DNA from: Caballeronia grimmiae
Lineage (GTDB): Bacteria > Pseudomonadota > Gammaproteobacteria > Burkholderiales > Burkholderiaceae
NCBI RefSeq assembly: GCF_000698555.1
Contig: NZ_JFHE01000021.1
Location: forward strand, 1 to 64,000
Reading direction: 5' to 3'
Length of the DNA: 64,000 bases
The notes under the pieces are model-generated. The model was not told where the DNA came from and did no database searches. It saw only the letters and a list, made by a program, of their open reading frames with translations. How positions within the stretch are numbered: position 1 is the stretch's first letter; every line of letters starts with the position of its first letter. Position numbers and translations under genes: made by a program. Shown piece after piece: positions 40,932 through 50,546 of the stretch.

Positions 40932-43900
40932 ATGTCCTCGAAAGCCGTTACCGCGCAGTCCCAGTCTCCCATCGCGCTCGTCAAGGCAGGCCAGCGTTTC
41001 GTGTTCGACGGCGCTTCCGGCTCCTCGGATGCGCTCGCCATCGCCCGTTATCGCGCCGCTCATCTCGAAGCGGTGCCGCTTTTGACGGTGCTCTGCGCGA
41101 GCGCGGTCGATGCCCAGCGCCTCGCCGCCGAACTGCCCTACTTCGCGCCGGATGCCCGCGTGCGCCTGTTGCCCGACTGGGAAACGCTGCCTTACGACAC
41201 GTTCTCGCCGCACCAGGATCTCGTCTCCGAGCGTCTCGCCACGCTGCACGATCTCGGCGAAGGACGCTGCGACATCCTCATCGTTCCCGCGACGACCGCG
41301 CTGTACCGCATGCCGCCGGCCTCGTTCCTCGCGGCCTATACGTTTTCGTTCACGCAGGGTGAGCGCCTCGACGAAGCGAAGCTGAAGGCGCAACTGACGC
41401 TCGCGGGCTACGAGCACGTGAGCCAGGTCGTGCGTCCCGGCGAATATTGCGTGCGCGGCTCGCTGATCGACCTTTATCCGATGGGCTCGCCGCTGCCGTA
41501 TCGCATCGACTTGTTCGACGATCAGGTTGATTCCATCCGCGCGTTCGATCCCGACACGCAGCGCAGCCTGTATCCGGTGAAGGACGTGCGCCTGTTGCCG
41601 GGCCGCGAATTTCCGTTCGATGAAGCGGCGCGCACCGCGTTTCGCAGCCGCTGGCGAGAAGTCTTCGAGGGCGATCCGAGCCGCTCGCAGATTTACAAGG
41701 ACATCGGCAATGGCGTGCCGTCGGCGGGCATCGAATATTATCTGCCGCTCTTTTTCGACGAGACCGCGACGCTCTTCCACTATCTCCCGGAAGGCTCGCA
41801 GCTTGCATTCATCGGCGATCTCGATGCGGCGATCAAGCGCTTCACGCACGACACGAAGCAGCGCTACAACTTCCTTTCGCACGACCGCGAACGGCCGCTC
41901 CTCGAACCGCGTCGTCTTTTCCTGACCGACGACGACTTTTTCACGTTCGCGAAGCCATTCGCGCAACTGAAGTTCCCGGCGACGCCCGAAGGCGGCTGGG
42001 CCGTGCCTTTGCCGGGTCTCGCGATCGATCGTCATGCCGACGAACCGCTGCTCGCGCTGCGCCACTATCTCGATCAGACCGAGAATCGCGTGATGCTGGT
42101 CGCGGAATCGGCGGGCCGCCGCGAGACGATCCAGCAACTGCTCGCGGATAACGGCTTGCGCGGCGAGTTGCACGATACGTTTCAGGAGTGGCTCGCGTCC
42201 GACGCGAAGTTCACGCTCGGCATCGCGCCGCTGGCCAATGGCTTTGCGCTGCCGGCGGAAAAGCTCTCCATCGTTACGGAGACCGAACTATACGGCCCGC
42301 TTGCGCGCCGCGCGGGGCGGCGCCGCCAGGAACAGGCGAGCAACGTCGAATCGATGGTGCGCGACCTGGCCGAACTCAAGGTCGGCGATCCGGTCGTGCA
42401 TGCCCAGCATGGCATCGGCCGGTACATGGGCCTCGTGTCGATGGATCTCGGCGAAGGCGAGACCGAGTTTCTGCATCTCGAGTATCAGAACGAATCGAAG
42501 CTGTATGTGCCGGTCGCGCAACTACATGTGATTTCGCGCTACAGCGGCGCCGATCCGGATAGCGCGCCGCTGCATCAGCTAGGTTCGGGTCAGTGGGACA
42601 AAGCCAAGCGCAAGGCTGCGCAGCAGATTCGCGACACGGCCGCCGAACTGCTCAACCTGTATGCGCGCCGGGCGTCGCGCCAGGGCTTTGCGTTCAAGCT
42701 CGAACCGCGCGACTACACGAAGTTCGCGGAGAGCTTCGGCTTCGAAGAGACGCCCGATCAGGCGGCGGCGATCGCATCCGTGATTGCCGACATGACGAGC
42801 GGCAAGCCGATGGATCGCCTCGTCTGCGGCGATGTGGGCTTCGGCAAGACGGAGGTTGCGTTGCGCGCGGCGTTCATCGCGGTGATGGGCGGCAAGCAGG
42901 TAGCGATACTTTCGCCCACGACGCTGCTTGCCGAACAGCACACGCAGACGTTCACGGACCGCTTCTCCGACTGGCCGGTGCGCATCGCGGAGCTATCGCG
43001 TTTCCGGAGCAGCAAGGAAGTGTCGACGGCGGTGCAGCAGATCAACGAAGGAACCGTCGATATCGTGATCGGCACGCACAAGCTCTTGTCGAGCGATGTG
43101 AAGTTCAAGCGGCTGGGGCTCGTGATCATCGACGAGGAGCATCGCTTCGGCGTGCGTCAGAAGGAGGCGCTCAAGGCGTTGCGCGCCGAAGTCGATGTGC
43201 TGACGCTCACCGCCACGCCGATTCCCCGCACGCTCGGCATGGCGCTGGAGGGTCTTCGCGATTTCTCCGTGATCGCGACTGCGCCGCAAAAGCGCCTTGC
43301 GATCAAGACTTTCGTGCGGCGTGAGGACGATGGCGTGATCCGCGAGGCGATGCTGCGCGAACTGAAGCGCGGCGGACAGGTGTACTTCCTGCACAACGAA
43401 GTCGAGACGATCGAGAACCGGCGCGCGATGCTCGAAGCGCTGGTGCCCGAGGCACGTATTGCGGTGGCGCATGGACAGATGCACGAGCGCGAACTCGAGC
43501 GCGTGATGCGCGATTTCGTCGGGCAGCGCGCGAACGTGCTGTTGTGCACGACGATCATCGAGACGGGCATCGACGTGCCGAGTGCGAACACGATTCTCAT
43601 GCATCGCGCGGACAAGTTCGGTCTTGCGCAGTTGCATCAGTTGCGCGGGCGCGTCGGACGATCGCATCACCAGGCGTATGCGTATTTGCTGGTGCATGAT
43701 CCGCAATCGCTGACGAAGCAGGCGCAGCGTCGTCTGGAGGCGATTCAGCAGATGGAGGAACTCGGCTCGGGCTTTTATCTGGCGATGCACGACCTCGAGA
43801 TTCGCGGCACGGGCGAAGTGCTGGGCGACAAGCAATCGGGCGAGATTCACGAGATTGGCTTCCAGCTTTATACGGACATGCTCAACGATGCGGTGCGTGC

Positions 43901-44411
43901 GCTGAAGGATGGCCGCGAGCCTGATCTCAATGCGCCGCTCGCTGCGACGACGGAGATCAATCTTCACGCGCCGGCGATTCTTCCTGCTGATTACTGTGGC
44001 GATGTGCAGGAGCGCTTGTCGTTGTACAAGCGGCTGGCGAATTGCGAATCGAGCGATGCGATCGATGGCATTCTCGAAGAGCTCGTGGACCGCTTTGGCA
44101 AGCTGCCGGCGCAGGCGCATGCGCTGGTGGAAACGCATCGGTTGCGGCTTGCGGCGAAGCCGCTTGGCATATCGAAGATCGATGCGGCGGAGCTTTCTAT
44201 TTCGATGCAGTTCGTGCCGAATCCGCCGATCGATGCGATGCGGATCATCGAGATGGTGCAGAAGCATAAGCACATCAAGCTCGCTGGGCAGGACAAGTTG
44301 CGGATCGAATCTCGCAGTCCGGACCTTGCTGTGAGGATTTCTACGGTTAAGGAGACGCTGCGGGCGTTGGGGGCGCCGGTTCGGCAGGCTGCGGTCGTCG
44401 CTACGCGGTGA
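40932..44411 (+). CDS. mfd: Transcription-repair coupling factor Mfd
   Basis: A 1159-residue DNA translocase that removes RNA polymerase stalled at lesions and recruits UvrA. The N-terminal UvrB-like module contains LPDWETLPYD and TTALYRMPP. The RNA-polymerase-interaction (CarD-like) domain is near residue 480 (KVGDPVVHAQHGIGRYMGL). RecG-like helicase motifs follow: GDVGFGKTEVALRA (motif I), IIDEEHRFGV (DEEH box), LTATPIPRTL and QLRGRVGRS. The C-terminal TRCF domain includes RGTGEVLGDKQSG. Codon choice becomes less GC-biased over the last 300 bp, next to the repeat element. Confidence 0.97.
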   Translation: MSSKAVTAQSQSPIALVKAGQRFVFDGASGSSDALAIARYRAAHLEAVPLLTVLCASAVDAQRLAAELPYFAPDARVRLLPDWETLPYDTFSPHQDLVSERLATLHDLGEGRCDILIVPATTALYRMPPASFLAAYTFSFTQGERLDEAKLKAQLTLAGYEHVSQVVRPGEYCVRGSLIDLYPMGSPLPYRIDLFDDQVDSIRAFDPDTQRSLYPVKDVRLLPGREFPFDEAARTAFRSRWREVFEGDPSRSQIYKDIGNGVPSAGIEYYLPLFFDETATLFHYLPEGSQLAFIGDLDAAIKRFTHDTKQRYNFLSHDRERPLLEPRRLFLTDDDFFTFAKPFAQLKFPATPEGGWAVPLPGLAIDRHADEPLLALRHYLDQTENRVMLVAESAGRRETIQQLLADNGLRGELHDTFQEWLASDAKFTLGIAPLANGFALPAEKLSIVTETELYGPLARRAGRRRQEQASNVESMVRDLAELKVGDPVVHAQHGIGRYMGLVSMDLGEGETEFLHLEYQNESKLYVPVAQLHVISRYSGADPDSAPLHQLGSGQWDKAKRKAAQQIRDTAAELLNLYARRASRQGFAFKLEPRDYTKFAESFGFEETPDQAAAIASVIADMTSGKPMDRLVCGDVGFGKTEVALRAAFIAVMGGKQVAILSPTTLLAEQHTQTFTDRFSDWPVRIAELSRFRSSKEVSTAVQQINEGTVDIVIGTHKLLSSDVKFKRLGLVIIDEEHRFGVRQKEALKALRAEVDVLTLTATPIPRTLGMALEGLRDFSVIATAPQKRLAIKTFVRREDDGVIREAMLRELKRGGQVYFLHNEVETIENRRAMLEALVPEARIAVAHGQMHERELERVMRDFVGQRANVLLCTTIIETGIDVPSANTILMHRADKFGLAQLHQLRGRVGRSHHQAYAYLLVHDPQSLTKQAQRRLEAIQQMEELGSGFYLAMHDLEIRGTGEVLGDKQSGEIHEIGFQLYTDMLNDAVRALKDGREPDLNAPLAATTEINLHAPAILPADYCGDVQERLSLYKRLANCESSDAIDGILEELVDRFGKLPAQAHALVETHRLRLAAKPLGISKIDAAELSISMQFVPNPPIDAMRIIEMVQKHKHIKLAGQDKLRIESRSPDLAVRISTVKETLRALGAPVRQAAVVATR

Positions 44412-44433
44412 GGTTTTTTAGGCCTTCGGTTTT

Positions 44434-44696
44434 TCGTGTCGGTCTGTTAGTGCGCCCCTCTCCGGGGCGGGGGTCACTTTCTGTGCTGTGGACCAGAGCT
44501 GGCGCTTTAGCGCCTTCCTCTGGTCCCATGCAAAGAAAGTAATTAAAGAAACGGCTCTTTTCTGAACCGCCCATGCACTAACTTGTGTGAGCACGCCGTA
44601 CAACGTCGGTGGCACTCGAATTAATTAGCAGCCTTGAATTATCTTCCACGCGTGCTGAGCGCCACGTCTTCCGAGCCCCTTGGCTCGTCAAAACCA
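44434..44696 (+). repeat. Left arm of a long imperfect inverted repeat
   Basis: This non-coding segment after mfd aligns, as reverse complement, with 44973-45198. Shared blocks include TCGTGTCGGTCT, GCGCCCCTC, GGGGTCACTTTCT, CAAAGAAAGTAA, TTTTCTGAACCGC-like, TCGGTGGCACTC and GAGCCCCTTGGCTCGTCAA. A perfect hairpin (44490-44526) interrupts this arm relative to the other. Similar sequence occurs many times in Burkholderiaceae genomes, from memory. The short open frame 44418-44615 inside it is not a credible gene. Confidence 0.8.
44490..44526. repeat. Perfect hairpin nested in the left arm
   Basis: GGACCAGAG (44490-44498) pairs with CTCTGGTCC (44518-44526). Inside it GGCGC (44501-44505) pairs with GCGCC (44510-44514) around the loop TTTA. 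It occupies the loop of the hairpin that in the right arm is formed by ACTTTCTTTGC/GCAAAGAAAGT. Confidence 0.8.
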
Positions 44697-44852
44697 GCAG
44701 GACGCTCGGCACCACGCGGAACGCATCCGCTACGCGGACATTTATCGTCACTCTAGACTCGTGCGCCATCAGGCACTCGCTGGCGCAAAGCTAATCTTGC
44801 TTCTTGTTCGCCGGTGCCTGCCGCTTTCTTGTGACCGTTGGCATTGCTGTAG

Positions 44853-44894
44853 CTTCTGGCTTCTGGCTTCTGGCTTCTGGCTTCTGGCTTCTGG
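44853..44894. repeat. Tandem repeat, six copies of CTTCTGG
   Basis: Six perfect 7-bp units, followed by a partial CTTG. It lies in the loop between the two inverted arms. No reading frame crosses it that I would call a gene. The copy number is likely to vary between strains because perfect short repeats slip during replication. Confidence 0.9.
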
Positions 44895-44972
44895 CTTGTG
44901 ATTTTAGGTTTGTACTTTTTGGGCTTCGAATTGCGTTAGAGGCGTCTTTTAATGTGTGGCGCGTTACGTACG

Positions 44973-45198
44973 TTGGTGTTGACGAGCCAAGGGGCTCGGA
45001 GGACGTTGATGCTCAGCGGGCGCGGAAGGTGATTCAAGGCTCTTTACAAGCTGAGTGCCACCGATGTTCTACGGAGTGGCCACGCAGGTCAGTGCATCGT
45101 GCGGTTCAAGAAAAGCTGCTTTCTTTGGTTACTTTCTTTGCAGCGGCAAAGAAAGTGACCCCTGCCCCGGGGAGGGGCGCGCTAATAGACCGACACGA
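44973..45198 (-). repeat. Right arm of the inverted repeat
   Basis: Reverse-complement counterpart of 44434-44696. It contains its own hairpin ACTTTCTTTGC (45131-45141) with GCAAAGAAAGT (45146-45156), and the block CCCCGGGGAGGGGCGC. It ends 113 bp before the argE start. No transposase or integrase gene lies within or beside the element. Confidence 0.8.
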
Positions 45199-45311
45199 AT
45201 ACAAGTTCACAAATAAGAAGAACCGCCACGCAAAAGAACGCCCACGCCCCCCATACCGGCCAGCACCAAAACTTTGCGCTATGATCAACCCCTACCCGCA
45301 GGAGTAAAAAA

Positions 45312-46535
45312 ATGTCACAGATCGCTGCCTCGGCGCATCTCGAAGCCTCCGATTCGCAAGACCTGAAATCCCTGCCGTGGACAAAACGGCTGATCTCCTT
45401 CGATACGGTGAGCCGCAACCCAAACCTCGGCCTGATCGAAACCGTGCGCGACGAACTGCGCGCCGCGGGCATCGAATCGACGATCACGACCGATCCGCGC
45501 GGCAAGTGGGCCAACCTCTTCGCGACCGTTCCAGCGCACGACGGCGAGACGAACGGCGGCATCGTGCTCTCAGGTCATACGGATGTCGTACCCGTCGACG
45601 GACAGGACTGGGCGAGCGATCCCTTCAAGCCCGAAGTGCGCGACGGCCTGCTCTACGGGCGCGGCTCGTGTGACATGAAAGGCTTCATCGGCGCGTCCCT
45701 CGCCCTGCTCCCGACGATGCAGGCAACCAGGCTCGCCAAGCCCATCCACTTCGCACTTTCCTTCGACGAAGAAATCGGCTGCGCCGGCGCCCCGCTGATG
45801 ATCGCGGACCTGCAAAAGCGTGGCGTGCGGCCCGACGGCTGCATCGTCGGAGAACCCACGTCGATGCGACCCATCATCGCGCATAAAGGCATCAACGCAT
45901 TCCGATGCTGCGTGCGCGGCGCCGCAGCGCATTCGTCGCTGACGCCGAAAGGCCTGAACGCAATCGAATACGCCGCGCGGCTCATCTGCTTCATTCGCGA
46001 TGTGGCCGACGAATTCCGCGCCCAAGGTCCGTTCGACGAACTCTACGACGTGCCCTTCACCACCGCGCAAACGAGCACGATCAAGGGCGGCAACGCGATC
46101 AACACCGTGCCCGCCGAATGCAGCTTCGACTTCGAATTCCGCAACTTGCCGACGATGGACCCCGAGCGCATCTTCGCCCGCATCGAATCGTATGCACGCG
46201 AGACACTCGTGCCGACGATGCTCAAGGAGAACGGCAACGCGGCTATCGAATTCTCGAAGATCGCATCCGCGCCAGGGCTCGACGCGACCGAGCAGGCCGC
46301 CATCACGCAACTCGTGCGCGCGCTCACCGAGAATCAGGAGAAGCGCAAGGTCGCCTATGGCACCGAAGCAGGACTCTTCGCGCTCGCCGGCGTGCCGAGC
46401 ATCGTGTGCGGGCCGGGCAACATCGAACAGGCTCACAAGGCGAACGAGTACGTCTCGCTCGAGCAGCTTGCCGCGTGCGAAGCGTTCCTCGGCAAGTTCA
46501 TTCACAGCATGTCGGTGGAAGCGCAGGCGCGCTGA
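45312..46535 (+). CDS. argE: Acetylornithine deacetylase
   Basis: Zinc-dependent M20-family hydrolase: N-acetylornithine to ornithine + acetate, in arginine synthesis. Length 407. Metal-site motifs are LSGHTDVVPV, GRGSCDMKGF (bridging Asp) and SFDEEIGCAG (catalytic Glu). The dimerisation domain contains KGINAFRCCVRGAAAHSSLTPKGLNA. The C-terminal metal ligand lies in CGPGNIEQAHKANEYV. CAGGAG lies 11 bases before ATG 45312, and a TATGAT about 30 bp upstream is a possible -10. ArgJ-type acetyl recycling may also exist in the genome, so it may partly serve N-acyl amino-acid turnover. Confidence 0.9.
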   Translation: MSQIAASAHLEASDSQDLKSLPWTKRLISFDTVSRNPNLGLIETVRDELRAAGIESTITTDPRGKWANLFATVPAHDGETNGGIVLSGHTDVVPVDGQDWASDPFKPEVRDGLLYGRGSCDMKGFIGASLALLPTMQATRLAKPIHFALSFDEEIGCAGAPLMIADLQKRGVRPDGCIVGEPTSMRPIIAHKGINAFRCCVRGAAAHSSLTPKGLNAIEYAARLICFIRDVADEFRAQGPFDELYDVPFTTAQTSTIKGGNAINTVPAECSFDFEFRNLPTMDPERIFARIESYARETLVPTMLKENGNAAIEFSKIASAPGLDATEQAAITQLVRALTENQEKRKVAYGTEAGLFALAGVPSIVCGPGNIEQAHKANEYVSLEQLAACEAFLGKFIHSMSVEAQAR

Positions 46536-46556
46536 ATCTTCGGATCAACAAGAGCC

Positions 46557-47561
46557 ATGTCCACAGCCACGCAGCATTCCGACAATACGATCGACGGCAC
46601 GCCCATCCCCACGCTCGACGACATCGCCGAGCAGCACATGGCGCTCATGCCCTGGGTCGCGCGCACGCCTGTCTTCGAACGTCACGACTTTCCGACGCTC
46701 GAAGGCACGCCGGTCACGTTTAAATTCGAACTGCTGCAGGCAAGCGGCACCTTCAAGGCGCGCGGCGCGTTCTCGAACCTTCTTGCACTCGATAGCGACG
46801 AGCGCACCGCCGGCGTGACCTGCGTATCGGCGGGCAATCATGCGGTCGCGGTCGCGTATGCGGCGCACCGCATGGAAGTGAGCGCGAAGGTCGTCATCAC
46901 GAAGAACGCGAGCCCGGCGCGCGTCGCGCTATGCCGCCGCTTCGGCGCGGACGTCGTGTTTGCGGATAACGTCGCGGAAGCGTTCGAGATCGTGCGGCGC
47001 ATCGAAGCGGAAGAAGGACGCTTCTTCGTGCATCCGTTCAATGGTTATCGCACGGTGCTGGGCACGGCGACGCTCGGCTATGAATGGACGTCACAGGCCC
47101 CGGATCTCGAAGCGGTGATTCTGCCGATCGGCGGTGGCGGGCTGGCTGCGGGGGTATCGACGGCAATGCGTCTCGCCAATCCGTCGCTGCATGTGTACGG
47201 CGTCGAGCCGGAAGGATCGGACGCGATGAGCCGCAGCTTTGCCGCCAACCATACGGTGAAGATGGGCGCGATGCACAGCATTGCCGATTCGCTAATGGCG
47301 CCGCATACCGAGCAGTACAGCTACGAGTTGTGCCGGCGCCATATCGATGAAGTCGTCACCGTGTCGGACGACGCATTGCGGCACGGGATGCAGCAGTTGT
47401 TCAACGAGTTGAAGCTGGCGGTGGAACCGGCGTGCGCGGCGGCCACGGCCGCCCTGCTCGGTCCGCTGCGTGAACGCCTGCAAGGCAAGCGCGTCGGCGT
47501 GCTGCTCTGCGGGACCAACACCGATGCCGCGACCTTCGGACGGCACCTGGCCCACGCCTGA
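46557..47561 (+). CDS. PLP-dependent threonine/serine dehydratase
   Basis: A 334-residue fold-type II enzyme that deaminates threonine (to 2-oxobutyrate) and/or serine (to pyruvate). The PLP lysine is Lys67 in SGTFKARGA, the phosphate-binding loop is LPIGGGGLAAGV, and the Asn of SAGNHA stacks on the cofactor. It lacks the C-terminal ACT-like domain of biosynthetic IlvA, so it belongs to the catabolic TdcB-like or racemase-like group. It lies 21 bp behind argE and is probably co-transcribed. Confidence 0.87.
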   Translation: MSTATQHSDNTIDGTPIPTLDDIAEQHMALMPWVARTPVFERHDFPTLEGTPVTFKFELLQASGTFKARGAFSNLLALDSDERTAGVTCVSAGNHAVAVAYAAHRMEVSAKVVITKNASPARVALCRRFGADVVFADNVAEAFEIVRRIEAEEGRFFVHPFNGYRTVLGTATLGYEWTSQAPDLEAVILPIGGGGLAAGVSTAMRLANPSLHVYGVEPEGSDAMSRSFAANHTVKMGAMHSIADSLMAPHTEQYSYELCRRHIDEVVTVSDDALRHGMQQLFNELKLAVEPACAAATAALLGPLRERLQGKRVGVLLCGTNTDAATFGRHLAHA

Positions 47562-47572
47562 TCGCCACATGA

Positions 47573-47603
47573 CGAAGCGGCCCGTTATGAACGGGCCGCT
47601 TCG
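47573..47603. terminator. Hairpin between the dehydratase gene and potI
   Basis: A 14-bp perfect stem CGAAGCGGCCCGTT / AACGGGCCGCTTCG with loop ATG. There is no T-run on either side, so it is a strong hairpin between convergent genes rather than a textbook terminator. Confidence 0.55.
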
Positions 47604-47606
47604 CGA

Positions 47607-48428
47607 TCACATCACCGCTGCGAGCCGCCTTCTTTCACTTCGCTGCATGAAGTAATTCGCCGCGATCACGCCCGCCGTGACCAGCGCGATGAACAACGTC
47701 GCGAGCGCATTCATCTCCGGATTCAGCCCGAGACGCACACGCGAAAACACGACGAGCGGCAGCGTCGTCGAGCCGGGTCCGGACAGGAACGCCGATAGCA
47801 CGAGATCGTCGATCGACAGCGTGAACGACAAGAGCCAGCCCGCGACGAGCGCCTGCGAAATCAGCGGCAGCGTGATCGAAAAGAACACGCGCAGCGGCGT
47901 CGCGCCGAGGTCCAGCGCCGCTTCTTCCAGCGACGGATTCAACTCCCGCACACGCGATTCCACGATGATCGCCACGTAGGAAATGCACAGCATCACGTGC
48001 CCGACCCAGATCGTGAACAGTCCGCGCCCCGCCGGCCAGCCGATCAGCTTCGCCATTTCGACGAACAGCAGCAAGAGCGAAATGCCCTGAATGACTTCGG
48101 GAATCACGAGCGGCGCGTTGATCATGCCCGTGTACAGCGTGAAGCCGCGAAACCGCCCCATGCGCGCGAGCACGAAGCCCGCCCAGGTGCCGATCACGAC
48201 CGACGCGCACGCCGTCAAAAACGCGATTCGCAGCGACAGCCACGCCGCGTTGATGAGTTCCTCGTCGGTCCACAACGCGCGATACCACTTCAACGAAAAT
48301 TCCGTCCACACCGTGACGAGCGGCGAGTCGTTGAACGAATAGACGATCAGGCTGATGATCGGGATATACAGGAACGCGAATCCGATCCCGAGCGAGGTGA
48401 TCTGCAGCGAACGGCTCGGCTTGATCAT
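47607..48428 (-). CDS. potI: Putrescine/spermidine ABC transporter permease PotI
   Basis: A 273-residue inner-membrane permease with about six transmembrane helices. The cytoplasmic EAA loop, which docks on the ATPase, is seen as EEAALDLGATPLRVFFSITLPL. It starts at ATG 48428, overlapping the potH stop by 4 bases (ATGA). Last gene of potF-potG-potH-potI. Confidence 0.93.
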   Translation of the reverse strand: MIKPSRSLQITSLGIGFAFLYIPIISLIVYSFNDSPLVTVWTEFSLKWYRALWTDEELINAAWLSLRIAFLTACASVVIGTWAGFVLARMGRFRGFTLYTGMINAPLVIPEVIQGISLLLLFVEMAKLIGWPAGRGLFTIWVGHVMLCISYVAIIVESRVRELNPSLEEAALDLGATPLRVFFSITLPLISQALVAGWLLSFTLSIDDLVLSAFLSGPGSTTLPLVVFSRVRLGLNPEMNALATLFIALVTAGVIAANYFMQRSERRRLAAVM

Positions 48429-49327
48429 CGCTTCTCCTCCAGTTGCTTCGCCTGGAAGTGCTGAAACAGCGCCATCGGCACGAGCAGCAACAGCACCATC
48501 GCGCAGGTGACGGCGGAGGCCATCGGCCAGTCGGCGTTATCGAAGAACTCGTTCCACATGACCCGGCCGATCATTAGCGTATCCGCGCCGCCGAGCAGTT
48601 CGGGAATCACGTACTCGCCCACCGCCGGGATGAACACGAGCAGACAGCCCGCGATGATGCCGTTCTTCGACAGCGGCAGCGTGATTTGCAGGAACGCCTT
48701 CCACGGCTTCGCGCCTAGATCGTAGGCGGCCTCGAGCAAGGTCAGGTCCATTTTTACGAGATGCGCGTATAGCGGCATCACGAGAAACGGCAGATACGAG
48801 TACACCATGCCGATATACACCGCGATGTTCGTGTGATACAGCTCGATCGGCGAATGAATCAGACCGATCGACATCAGGAAATTGTTCAGCAATCCGTTGT
48901 TTTTCAGAATGCCGATCCACGCATACACGCGAATGAGAAACGACGTCCAGAACGGCAGCATCACGGCCATCATCAACAGATTGCGCGTTTCCGGATTCGA
49001 CCGCGCGATGTAATACGCCATCGGGTAGCCGATCAGCAGGCACAGCACCGTCGATACCGCCGCGACCAGCAGCGAATTCATGTACGTCGCGAAGTACAGG
49101 CTGTCGGTCAGCAGAAACGCGTAGTGCGAGAAATCGAGCGCAATGTTCATCACGCCCTCTTTCATCGTCAGCAGTTCCGTGTACGGCGGAATGCCGAGCT
49201 GGCTGTCCGCGAAGCTGATCTTCACGACCAGCAGGAACGGCACGAAAAACAGCAGCAGCAGCCACAGATACGGCCCGGCGATGACCGCGGTGCGGCCCGA
49301 CAGACCCAGACGCTCGGCGATCTTCAT
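48425..49327 (-). CDS. potH: Putrescine/spermidine ABC transporter permease PotH
   Basis: A 300-residue permease, partner of PotI. The start ATG 49327 overlaps the potG stop by 4 bases (ATGA), which favours it over a longer upstream frame. An N-terminal membrane helix (AGPYLWLLLLFFVPFLLVV) and the EAA loop LEAAYDLGAKPWKAFLQITLPL are visible. It is translationally coupled on both sides. Confidence 0.94.
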   Translation of the reverse strand: MKIAERLGLSGRTAVIAGPYLWLLLLFFVPFLLVVKISFADSQLGIPPYTELLTMKEGVMNIALDFSHYAFLLTDSLYFATYMNSLLVAAVSTVLCLLIGYPMAYYIARSNPETRNLLMMAVMLPFWTSFLIRVYAWIGILKNNGLLNNFLMSIGLIHSPIELYHTNIAVYIGMVYSYLPFLVMPLYAHLVKMDLTLLEAAYDLGAKPWKAFLQITLPLSKNGIIAGCLLVFIPAVGEYVIPELLGGADTLMIGRVMWNEFFDNADWPMASAVTCAMVLLLLVPMALFQHFQAKQLEEKR

Positions 49328-50481
49328 GATGTCAGCACCACGCCCGCCTGCGCGCTCCATCGCACGTAGACTTCGTCGTCCAAGGTAGGCGAATCGATCT
49401 CGCCGAGCGCGAGGCTCGTCACGTTCGCGACCACCGTCTTGCCGCTTTCGAGCATCACGTGATAGAGCGAATAGCCGCCCATATACGCGATGTTCGTCAC
49501 CTTGCCGCGGCCCCAGTTGAACGCGCCCTCGGGCGGCTTGCGCGTGAGCGCGATGCGCTCCGGCCGCACCGAGATGGTCACCGGCATGCCGAGCGGCCCG
49601 GTGATGCCGTGGCTCACATAGAGGCGCACGGGCAGTTCCGGCGATTCGATGAAGATATGATCCGGTTCGTCCTCGACGACGTTGCCATCGAAGAGATTCG
49701 TCGAGCCGATGAACTGCGCCGAGAAGCGGCTGTTCGGATACTCATAGACTTCGTGCGGCGTGCCGAGCTGCACGATCCGGCCTTCGCTCATCACGGCGAT
49801 GCGATTGGCCATCGTCATGGCCTCTTCCTGGTCGTGCGTCACCATGATGCACGTGACGCCCACCTGATCGAGAATGTTGACGAGCTCGATCTGCGTGCGC
49901 TGGCGAATCTGCTTGTCGAGCGCGGACATCGGTTCGTCGAGGAGCAGCAGCTTCGGGCGCTTGACGAGGCTGCGCGCGAGCGCGACGCGCTGCTGCTGGC
50001 CGCCCGAAAGCTGATGCGGCTTGCGCTTCGCGTATTGCGCCATCTGCACGAGCTGCAGCGCGTTGTGCACGCGGTCTTTCAGCTCGCCGCCCTTCACGCC
50101 CTCCTGCTTCAGTCCGAACGCGACATTCGATTCCACGCTCATATGCGGAAAGAGCGCATACGACTGGAACATCATGTTCACCGGCCGGCGATACGGCGGC
50201 ATGCTCGCGAGGTCCTCGCCGTCGATCAGAATCTGCCCTTCGGTCACGGACTCGAGGCCCGCGAGCATGCGCAGAAGCGTCGACTTGCCACAGCCCGAAC
50301 TGCCGAGCAGCGCGAATAGCTCGCCCTTTCTCACCGACAGATTCACGCCCTTCACGGCCACTGTTTCGTCGAATCTCTTCACGACATCGACGATCCTCAC
50401 GAAGTCGTCGCCCGTGCTCTGACCGGATGACGCACTTCCCGATTGTGGCGCTGCCTTCAACGCGCTCGACTGCTCACTCAT
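49324..50481 (-). CDS. potG: Polyamine ABC transporter ATPase PotG/PotA type
   Basis: A 385-residue ATP-binding subunit. Walker [11 protein letters not shown]-loop [13 protein letters not shown], signature LSGGQQQRV, Walker [13 protein letters not shown] and the H-switch VTHDQEEAM are intact. The C-terminal TOBE region begins near residue 275 and includes [14 protein letters not shown]. It energises PotH/PotI import of polyamines bound by PotF. The start at ATG 50481 follows AGGAG by 14 bases; a longer frame from 50547 is less likely. Confidence 0.93.
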   Translation of the reverse strand: MSEQSSALKAAPQSGSASSGQSTGDDFVRIVDVVKRFDETVAVKGVNLSVRKGELFALLGSSGCGKSTLLRMLAGLESVTEGQILIDGEDLASMPPYRRPVNMMFQSYALFPHMSVESNVAFGLKQEGVKGGELKDRVHNALQLVQMAQYAKRKPHQLSGGQQQRVALARSLVKRPKLLLLDEPMSALDKQIRQRTQIELVNILDQVGVTCIMVTHDQEEAMTMANRIAVMSEGRIVQLGTPHEVYEYPNSRFSAQFIGSTNLFDGNVVEDEPDHIFIESPELPVRLYVSHGITGPLGMPVTISVRPERIALTRKPPEGAFNWGRGKVTNIAYMGGYSLYHVMLESGKTVVANVTSLALGEIDSPTLDDEVYVRWSAQAGVVLTS

Positions 50482-50546
50482 GATTGCCTGTTCGACTCCT
50501 GCATCTGTCGTCCGCGACTCCGCCGGCGTTCGACGGATCACGAACA

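Noticed and set aside
44853..44894. CTTCTGG array as a CRISPR
   Set aside because: The units are contiguous 7-mers without spacers, and no cas genes are present.
44434..45198. Inverted arms as an IS element or MITE with a transposase
   Set aside because: No transposase frame, no clear short terminal repeats with target duplication. Listed as a repeat instead; a non-autonomous element is not excluded.
44418..45288. Short open frames within the inverted repeat (44418-44615, 44804-45307, 45106-45288)
   Set aside because: They follow the repeat, differ between the arms, and lack start signals or domains. The one crossing CTTCTGG gives only a repetitive hydrophobic peptide.
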